DNA from: Sediminibacterium sp.
Lineage (GTDB): Bacteria > Bacteroidota > Bacteroidia > Chitinophagales > Chitinophagaceae
Reading direction: 5' to 3'
DNA: 12,896 nucleotides
Assembly: GCA_030832695.1 (NCBI GenBank)
Contig: JAURIP010000019.1
Coordinates: 1-12,896 of the forward strand
Made by a program: the position numbers and the translations under genes. The notes under the pieces were generated by a model. That model had not been told where the DNA came from, made no database searches, and worked only from the letters and a program-made list of their open reading frames with translations. How positions within the stretch are numbered: the first letter of the stretch is position 1; every line of letters starts with the position of its first letter. Positions 7,956 through 12,896 of this stretch are shown piece by piece.

Positions 7956-8327
7956 ATGTCAACCAATCAAACCATACGTATTAGTCTGAACAAATTATTA
8001 TTTGTTGGCTATCATGGTTTATATCCTGAAGAAAAAAAATTAGGTAATAATTATGCTGTTGAAATTGATATTGACTTTACGCCCAAGCAAGGAGTCATTG
8101 ATCAATTGGATCAAACCATTGACTATGTGCATGTATATGCAATTGTAAAAAAGTGGATGGAAATCCCAACGCCTTTATTAGAAACTTTGGTAGGAAAAAT
8201 AGCAGATGATATTTTATCATCACAAGCCTTAGCCAATAAAGTATTTGTAAAAATCACCAAACTGCATTTACCCATTCCTTCATTTGAAGGAAATGTGTCC
8301 GTTAAAATTGAAAAATCTAGGAATTAA
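7956..8327 (+). CDS. folB: Dihydroneopterin aldolase
   Basis: This enzyme converts 7,8-dihydroneopterin to 6-hydroxymethyl-7,8-dihydropterin and glycolaldehyde in folate synthesis, acting in the cytoplasm as a ring-shaped oligomer. At 123 residues it has the normal family length. The family features present are GYHGLYPEEKKLG at 18-30, Tyr57 in TIDY, the pterin-anchoring Glu76 in LLETLVGKIA, and the catalytic lysine region near Lys102 (ITKLHLPIP). It lies 10 bases after trxB and ends 52 bases before the convergent MATE gene. The other folate-related gene in the window (11193-11759) is in a different operon. Confidence 0.93.
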   Translation: MSTNQTIRISLNKLLFVGYHGLYPEEKKLGNNYAVEIDIDFTPKQGVIDQLDQTIDYVHVYAIVKKWMEIPTPLLETLVGKIADDILSSQALANKVFVKITKLHLPIPSFEGNVSVKIEKSRN

Positions 8328-8362
8328 ATTTTCTTGTCTTCGTTATTGGCGTCTAAACATAA

Positions 8363-8391
8363 TGCTACAGAAGATAGCACTATATTTTTTT
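8363..8391 (+). terminator. Weak candidate terminator after folB
   Basis: TGCTA (8363-8367) and TAGCA (8375-8379) can pair around a seven-base loop, and seven T residues follow at 8385-8391. The stem is only five pairs and the T-run begins five bases after it, so this is a marginal call. Its position between convergent genes, 35 bases after the folB stop, is what supports it. Confidence 0.3.
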
Positions 8392-9738
8392 GTCCTTCCA
8401 GCGATATGATTTAATATATAGGTAGGAGGGTATTAATAAGGTTAACCAATAAATAATTTCACACATCCAACCAATCGTGATCGGGAATTGGTAATATTCG
8501 ATAGTTAAATAAGCATAGATCAAATAAATAATTATGGCTACGAATTCAATGGCTAAATTAATTTTTGATTGGCCTGTACCCGTAACTCCATTTAACCAAA
8601 TAGTGGCAATTGACATTAGTAACAAAGCAATGGAAACCACTCTTAATACCGGTATGCCTTCCTGCATGAATCCTTCCCCTTGTCCATAGATGGATAAAAA
8701 TTGTTGCGCAAATACATTTAAAATTATACAAACGCATAAAGCAAAACCAAAACTCCATTGCGCAATTTTATTAATTAATGGTATTACTTTATCCTGCATA
8801 TTTTGACCAATAATATTACTCACCATGGTATTGGATGTAGCCGCAAATGCCCAAGTAAAGCTGCCAAAAAATCCAAATATATTTCGCATTGAATTGGACA
8901 CTGCTAAGGATTGTTCCCCACGGTGTTCAATCAAAATGTAAAATATTTCCCAACTAATAATGCTGATCATGTATTGCATCATAATGGGGGAGGATTGCAC
9001 AAAAATGAGTTTGATATAATCCCATTTAATTTCAAAGTTTTTAAATAATTCAAACCTTGCACCAATTTTTTGATAATGTATCACCAAATAGATGACGAAT
9101 AAGCCCATTACTTCTGAAATAATGGAAGCATATGCTGCACCATTCAAACCCATTGCAGTAAAACCAAAATGACCAAATATTAAGCTATAATCAAAAAATA
9201 TATTAAAGGCAGCTTCAGTAGCCGTTCCAATAATTAAAAATTTACTTTGATTGGTACCTACCAGTAATGCATTACGCATTTGATAAATAAACAAAAAGGG
9301 GATACCCCAAATTCTAATTTTTAAAAATTCAATAACATTATTGGCTCTGTGGCTATCATGTAAAACGCTATGAAAAATACTAGGTGCTATAAAATAAGTA
9401 AAAGCAATGGCGATGATTGATAATAATATTGAGATAATAACGCCTTGGTTAAATAAAACTCCAATTTCATCCACGCGATTTTCACCTGCACGACGGGAAA
9501 TAAGCGCTTGTAGTCCATTATTCAATCCTTGCCCCATCACCCCAAAAATCAAGTAAAATACTCCAGTTATACCCCCAATGGCCAATGCTTCGGAACTTAA
9601 AGCACCTAAGAAAATATTATTTATGACAAAATTAACCTGCGGAACCATAATCGCTAAAGCAATGGGTAAGGAAATGGCCAATATCTGTTTACTGGAAACT
9701 GTTACCTGTAAGGATGGATTGCTATTGGTGCCGCTCAT
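8380..9738 (-). CDS. MATE-family multidrug/metabolite efflux transporter
   Basis: This 452-residue, very hydrophobic inner-membrane protein has about twelve membrane segments in two similar halves, the layout of the MATE (NorM/DinF) family, which exports cationic drugs or metabolites in exchange for Na+ or H+. Features seen include SLPIALAIMVPQV in helix 1 (23-35), the GQGLNNGLQALISRRAGE loop at 69-86 (compare the G-x-x-x-A-x-x-x-x-R-x-x-G pattern of the family), AAYASIISE at 201-209, and WLNGVTGTGQSK at 381-392, the usual late conserved loop. The substrate cannot be inferred. The ATG at 9738 is the only good start; an in-frame TAA lies about 50 bases upstream. It stands alone on its strand, convergent with folB and divergent from the DUF3822 gene. 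Confidence 0.93.
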   Translation of the reverse strand: MSGTNSNPSLQVTVSSKQILAISLPIALAIMVPQVNFVINNIFLGALSSEALAIGGITGVFYLIFGVMGQGLNNGLQALISRRAGENRVDEIGVLFNQGVIISILLSIIAIAFTYFIAPSIFHSVLHDSHRANNVIEFLKIRIWGIPFLFIYQMRNALLVGTNQSKFLIIGTATEAAFNIFFDYSLIFGHFGFTAMGLNGAAYASIISEVMGLFVIYLVIHYQKIGARFELFKNFEIKWDYIKLIFVQSSPIMMQYMISIISWEIFYILIEHRGEQSLAVSNSMRNIFGFFGSFTWAFAATSNTMVSNIIGQNMQDKVIPLINKIAQWSFGFALCVCIILNVFAQQFLSIYGQGEGFMQEGIPVLRVVSIALLLMSIATIWLNGVTGTGQSKINLAIEFVAIIIYLIYAYLTIEYYQFPITIGWMCEIIYWLTLLIPSYLYIKSYRWKDKKI

Positions 9739-9743
9739 ATCCG

Positions 9744-9751
9744 CAAATCTA
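9744..9751 (-). promoter_or_regulatory. -7 promoter element for the MATE gene, very close to the start codon
   Basis: Read on the minus strand, TAGATTTG is a full match to the Bacteroidota TANNTTTG box. It ends only five bases before the ATG at 9738, so transcription would begin at or next to the start codon, implying a leaderless or nearly leaderless message. No good TTTG is present at the standard 17-23 base distance; the nearest TTG (9767-9765) is 13 bases away. Confidence 0.4.
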
Positions 9752-9784
9752 CAATTAGTTTTTACAATGAACTGCCCCTTTTTT

Positions 9785-9794
9785 TATAATATTG
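9785..9794 (+). promoter_or_regulatory. Possible -7 element for the DUF3822-rsmD-lpxK operon
   Basis: TAATATTG (9787-9794) matches TANNTTTG in seven of eight positions and lies 15 bases before the ATG at 9810. A TTTA at 9761-9764, 22 bases upstream, could be a poor -33 element. The gap between the two divergent genes is only 71 bases, so an operon promoter must be about here, but the match is weak. Confidence 0.25.
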
Positions 9795-9809
9795 CATAAG
9801 AATTACAGT

Positions 9810-10625
9810 ATGGCAAAGAAAAAAATTGGTATTTACGGGGCATTGGAAAGCACGGCTAATAATAAGGTGGAGGATCTTTACCTTGTTGTGGATGAATCTG
9901 CTATTGCATTTTCAGTTAAAAATACGAATACAAATACCTACCAATGTTTTGAATACTTTGTCAACGATCCTGAAAATATTGGATGGAATCAATTAGTGGC
10001 CTATTTGCAGAATAATTCAAAATTGATTCAAAATACCTACAATAACATTTATTTTGTGATGAATAACAGTAGTTATATTGTTACGAAGAAATATAGCATT
10101 GCTGATCATTTATTGTATAAAAATGAATTATCATTATTACATGAAGTTTCGCCAGAAGAGAAAGTGCAATTAGCTCCATTGGCGAATGATAAAATGTTGG
10201 TGTATTCAATACCTGATCATTTAAATACTTTGCTTACCCGATCTTTTCCTACAGGCAAATGGCATCATTATACCGAATATCTTTTACATCATCCTAAAGA
10301 TGGGGTTAAGGTAACTATGTTTAATAATAATTTTTGTGTTGTAATACATCAAGAAGGACAACTCAAATTAATTAACCATTTTAAAGTAGGGGGCGATGAT
10401 CAAAACACCTATACGCTTTTAAATACTTGTACCAATGCAGGTATTGTACCCAATGTTTTTTCATTAACCATCGCAGGATTTGATGCCGAGCAATTAAACT
10501 GGATCAAAACTTTACAAAGATATTTTGCGGACACCACTATTTTAATGGCTCCTTCAGAAGGTATTGGCACTAATTTAAACAAGGAGTTCCCGCATCACAC
10601 TTACGCACCTTATTTTATATTTTAA
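9810..10625 (+). CDS. DUF3822 family protein, function unknown
   Basis: This is a 271-residue soluble protein with no signal peptide or membrane segment. I recognise it as the Bacteroidota-specific DUF3822 family by length, position directly before rsmD, and the C-terminal pattern P-H-H-x-Y-x-P-x-F. From memory, and unchecked here, a Bacteroides structure of this family shows an actin-like (ASKHA) fold. Consistent with that, the sequence looks like two similar alpha/beta halves, for example VTMFNNNFCVVIHQEGQLKL near 184-203 and NVFSLTIAG near 227-235; no ATP-binding motif is evident. It is rich in Asn. I place the start at ATG 9810 (MAKKKIGIYG) because an upstream extension to 9792 needs TTG. 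Its stop shares one base with the rsmD start (TAATG), indicating translational coupling, so a role near rRNA modification is possible but only inferred from context. Confidence 0.75.
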   Translation: MAKKKIGIYGALESTANNKVEDLYLVVDESAIAFSVKNTNTNTYQCFEYFVNDPENIGWNQLVAYLQNNSKLIQNTYNNIYFVMNNSSYIVTKKYSIADHLLYKNELSLLHEVSPEEKVQLAPLANDKMLVYSIPDHLNTLLTRSFPTGKWHHYTEYLLHHPKDGVKVTMFNNNFCVVIHQEGQLKLINHFKVGGDDQNTYTLLNTCTNAGIVPNVFSLTIAGFDAEQLNWIKTLQRYFADTTILMAPSEGIGTNLNKEFPHHTYAPYFIF

Positions 10626-11164
10626 TGAGAATTATCGCCGGACAATATGGTGGTCGACGCATTCATCCTCCCCAAAACATGCCGCATACCAGACCCACTA
10701 CTGATATTGCGAAGGAAGGTTTGTTTAATATATTGCAAAATAGGGTGCAATTAGATGGGATAAAAACGCTCGATTTATTTGGTGGCACTGGCTGTATCAG
10801 TTATGAACTTGCTTCAAGAGGGGCGGCTGAATTAACCATTGTTGAAAAAGATCCGATCATGTTAGATTTTATCAAAAAAAATGTGGATTTATTAAAAATT
10901 GAAAACGTACAATTAAATAGGATGGATGTTTTTCAGTTTTTAGCTTCTTGTAAACAAACCTATGATATCATCTTTGCTGGCCCTCCTTATGCTTTAAATA
11001 CCATTGACGAATTGCCTAAAATGATTGTGGAACAAAAGCTAATTGCACCTGATGGTTATTTTATTTTAGAACATACTCCGCGCAATGATTATACACAGTT
11101 TGCAGGATATAGTTTCCAGAGAAATTATGGCACGACTATTTTTAGTTTTTTTGCTTCTGTGTAA
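10625..11164 (+). CDS. rsmD: RsmD-type 16S rRNA (guanine-N2)-methyltransferase with altered catalytic motif
   Basis: RsmD uses S-adenosylmethionine to methylate N2 of guanine 966 (E. coli numbering) of 16S rRNA. This 179-residue protein has the family N-terminus MRIIAGQYGGRRI, the RPTTDIAKEGLFNIL motif at 23-37, the SAM-binding LDLFGGTGCIS at 49-59 with acidic Glu74 at the end of the next strand, and the catalytic-loop motif IV at 114-122. Motif IV, normally (D/N)PPY, here reads AGPPY: Gly119, encoded by GGC at 10979-10981, replaces the Asp that contacts the target amino group. A GAC codon would differ by one base. The reading frame is otherwise complete, so the gene is not obviously decaying. 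It is coupled to the DUF3822 gene by a one-base overlap and lies 28 bases before the cyclo-ligase gene. Confidence 0.9.
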   Translation: MRIIAGQYGGRRIHPPQNMPHTRPTTDIAKEGLFNILQNRVQLDGIKTLDLFGGTGCISYELASRGAAELTIVEKDPIMLDFIKKNVDLLKIENVQLNRMDVFQFLASCKQTYDIIFAGPPYALNTIDELPKMIVEQKLIAPDGYFILEHTPRNDYTQFAGYSFQRNYGTTIFSFFASV

Positions 11165-11192
11165 CATTCAATAAATTTTTGTAAATTATACT

Positions 11193-11759
11193 ATGTTTAA
11201 AGACGAAGCAAGGAAATCCTTATTACAAAAACGTCAAAGTTTATCCCAAATGGAATGTATCAAATGGGATGATTTGTTATTAATACAATTTCAAAAATTA
11301 GATTTTTCAAACATTCATACCATTGGAAGTTTTTACCCAATGGAAAAGCACAATGAACCGAATACCATTTTATTAACAAGTTACTTGCAGCAGTTCATAC
11401 CCGATTTAATTATTGCATATCCAGTAATGGATAAGGTTTTGGGAACGATGCAATTTTATGAAGCAACGCCTGATCTTCATGTGAATTCTTTGGGTATATA
11501 TGAACCGCATCAAACTAATAGTATTAGCAGTAGTGATATTGATTGCTTCTTAGTTCCATTATTGGGTTTTGATTTATTGGGACATCGGCTAGGATTTGGG
11601 AAAGGGTATTATGATAAGTATTTTTCTACTTGCCAACATTCCTATCAGCGTATCGGTATTTCGTACTTTGAGCCTATACCAAATATTCAAGATACCCATG
11701 AATTTGACGTACCTTTAACCCATTGTATTACGCCTTGGAATAGTTATGAATTTAAATAA
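11193..11759 (+). CDS. 5-formyltetrahydrofolate cyclo-ligase (MTHFS)
   Basis: This enzyme uses ATP to convert 5-formyltetrahydrofolate to 5,10-methenyltetrahydrofolate, returning a dead-end or storage folate to the one-carbon pool. At 188 residues it matches the family (ygfA/fau in E. coli). The diagnostic motif LGFGKGYYD is at 133-141 (usual form GxGxGYYD), preceded by FLVPLLGFDLLGHR at 119-132. The N-terminal KDEARKSLLQKR (3-14) holds the basic residues that bind ATP, and SFYPMEKHNEP (46-56) is the usual substrate-site segment. The last 14 bases overlap the lpxK start, so translation of the two is probably coupled. Confidence 0.93.
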   Translation: MFKDEARKSLLQKRQSLSQMECIKWDDLLLIQFQKLDFSNIHTIGSFYPMEKHNEPNTILLTSYLQQFIPDLIIAYPVMDKVLGTMQFYEATPDLHVNSLGIYEPHQTNSISSSDIDCFLVPLLGFDLLGHRLGFGKGYYDKYFSTCQHSYQRIGISYFEPIPNIQDTHEFDVPLTHCITPWNSYEFK

Positions 11760-12834
11760 CCTCTTTTTAAAATCTTTTAGAGTTTTACTTTTACCTTTTG
11801 CAATTGTATATGGTTGGATCGTTGCATTGCGTAATTGGCTTTATTTTAAACATTATTTAAAATCAGTACCATTTAATGTGCCCATAATCTGTGTAGGTAA
11901 TTTATCATTAGGAGGAACTGGTAAATCACCCATGGTTGAATACTTATTATCTATTTTATCTGATGATTATAAATTAGCCACATTAAGTAGGGGCTATAAA
12001 AGAAAAACGGAGGGATATGCTTTAGCGAATCAATTTACTTCAGCACTTGAGATTGGGGACGAACCCATGCAGTTTCACATTAAGTATCCAAATGTAGCCG
12101 TAGCTGTTGGAGAAAGACGCATTGAAGCCATCCCACAATTAATTCAAGATGTGCCTGACTTGCAATTAATTATTTTAGATGATGCATTTCAACACAGAGA
12201 AATTGTCGCTGATTATAATATTTTGTTGACCGAGTACGATAACCTGTATTGCGATGATTTTTTTATTCCAACGGGCGATTTAAGAGACGAACGAAAGTCG
12301 GCAAAAAGAGCAAATATTATTATTGTTACCAAATGCCCCTCCAACTTATCTATCAATGAAAAAGACGAGATCGTTGAAAAATTAAATCCTGAACCACAGC
12401 AGCATGTATTTTTTACGACCATCTCCTATGAAACACCCTACCATATATATAATCCATCTGATCAATGGGTGTTAACCATGCGGGACGAAGTACTTCTGGT
12501 TTGTGGTATTGCGAATCCACTTCCTTTAAAAAATTATATTCACGAAAACACACATACCTACTATCAAATAAGCTATAGCGATCATCATATATTTTCCATA
12601 GAGGATTTAAATGAGATCAAAGAAAAATTCAATCAAATTAATTCAAAGAGCAAATTAATCTTAACTACCGAGAAGGATGCAGTACGACTTGTAAAATATA
12701 CGGAGGAACTCAACGAAATTCCATTATATGTTTTGCCCATAAAACCTCAATTTTTATTTGGGGAACAGGGTAAGTTTGATGCGCTGGTTATTAATAATGT
12801 TGCACAATTTTATAAAAACAACAATGGGAACTAA
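11746..12834 (+). CDS. lpxK: Tetraacyldisaccharide 4'-kinase
   Basis: LpxK phosphorylates the 4' position of the tetraacyldisaccharide 1-phosphate to make lipid IVA, the sixth step of lipid A synthesis, at the cytoplasmic face of the inner membrane. It shows that the cell has a Gram-negative outer membrane. The 362-residue protein begins with a hydrophobic membrane-associated helix (about 8-32, ending RNWLYF). The P-loop GNLSLGGTGKSP is at 51-62, the catalytic/Walker B stretch LIILDDAFQHR at 141-151, and GDLRDERKSAKRA at 177-189. The late family motif TTEKDAVRL lies in the C-terminal third. The ATG at 11746 overlaps the preceding gene by 14 bases, and the 3' end overlaps the next frame by 11 bases. 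Confidence 0.95.
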   Translation: MNLNNLFLKSFRVLLLPFAIVYGWIVALRNWLYFKHYLKSVPFNVPIICVGNLSLGGTGKSPMVEYLLSILSDDYKLATLSRGYKRKTEGYALANQFTSALEIGDEPMQFHIKYPNVAVAVGERRIEAIPQLIQDVPDLQLIILDDAFQHREIVADYNILLTEYDNLYCDDFFIPTGDLRDERKSAKRANIIIVTKCPSNLSINEKDEIVEKLNPEPQQHVFFTTISYETPYHIYNPSDQWVLTMRDEVLLVCGIANPLPLKNYIHENTHTYYQISYSDHHIFSIEDLNEIKEKFNQINSKSKLILTTEKDAVRLVKYTEELNEIPLYVLPIKPQFLFGEQGKFDALVINNVAQFYKNNNGN

Positions 12835-12896
12835 GAAAAAAACAACAAGAAAGGGGAAACCCACCACAAAAAATACAAATATTACCACGAGTTATA
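12824..12896 (+). CDS. Start of a further operon gene with a basic Lys/Thr-rich N-terminus (partial)
   Basis: An ATG at 12824 overlaps the lpxK stop by 11 bases and opens a frame that runs without a stop to the window edge, 24 codons. The translation begins MGTKKKTTRKGKPTTKN and is strongly basic and rich in Lys and Thr, with no hydrophobic segment yet. The overlap matches the spacing of the upstream genes and makes a real, co-translated gene likely. Such tails occur on several nucleic-acid-binding or membrane-anchored proteins, for example FtsK-type proteins, but nothing here identifies the product. Confidence 0.55.
   Translation, partial: MGTKKKTTRKGKPTTKNTNITTSY

Noticed and set aside
9792..9809. 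Upstream TTG start adding six residues to the DUF3822 protein
   Set aside because: An ATG at 9810 gives a natural N-terminus (MAKKKIG), while the extension needs a rare start and would overlap the only candidate -7 element.

Overview
The window is an AT-rich piece of a bacterial chromosome from the phylum Bacteroidota, most likely the family Chitinophagaceae (the family is inferred from overall protein character). The phylum call rests on four things. There is a short primary sigma factor of 285 residues without region 1.1. There is a PUR-alpha-like DUF3276 protein and a DUF3822 protein, both typical of this phylum. Upstream of the sigma factor gene is an exact match to the Bacteroidota promoter type (TTTG, 20-base gap, TANNTTTG). 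Shine-Dalgarno sequences are almost absent; start codons instead follow A/T-rich leaders.

Layout: (1) 46-1863, a half-size ABC exporter on + with a GTG start. (2) 1972-2538, the DUF3276 nucleic-acid-binding protein on +. (3) 5787 down to 2564, a minus-strand cluster of threonine aldolase, glucose-6-phosphate isomerase and a GNAT acetyltransferase; the last two overlap by 19 bases. (4) 5788-6013, a divergent regulatory gap carrying the sigma factor promoter and a leader hairpin. (5) 6014-6871, the primary sigma factor, closed by a clear intrinsic terminator. (6) 7010-8327, thioredoxin reductase and dihydroneopterin aldolase, 10 bases apart. (7) 9738 down to 8380, a MATE-family efflux protein on minus. 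(8) 9810 to the right edge, a tight + strand operon: DUF3822 protein, RsmD-type rRNA methyltransferase, 5-formyltetrahydrofolate cyclo-ligase, LpxK, and the first 24 codons of another gene.

The content is mostly housekeeping: transcription, glycolysis, redox, folate, lipid A and ribosome methylation, plus two exporters. I see no insertion sequence, phage gene, CRISPR array, tRNA, rRNA or toxin-antitoxin pair, and no gap over 300 bases without a gene. I did not find an undescribed multi-gene system.

The points most worth a second look are small. The RsmD homologue has Gly in place of Asp in its (D/N)PPY catalytic motif. The ABC exporter has Asp in place of the Walker B glutamate. A strong + strand terminator lies inside the coding sequence of the opposing GNAT gene. 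The sigma factor mRNA may begin with a hairpin. The MATE gene has a -7 box so close to its start codon that the message may be leaderless.
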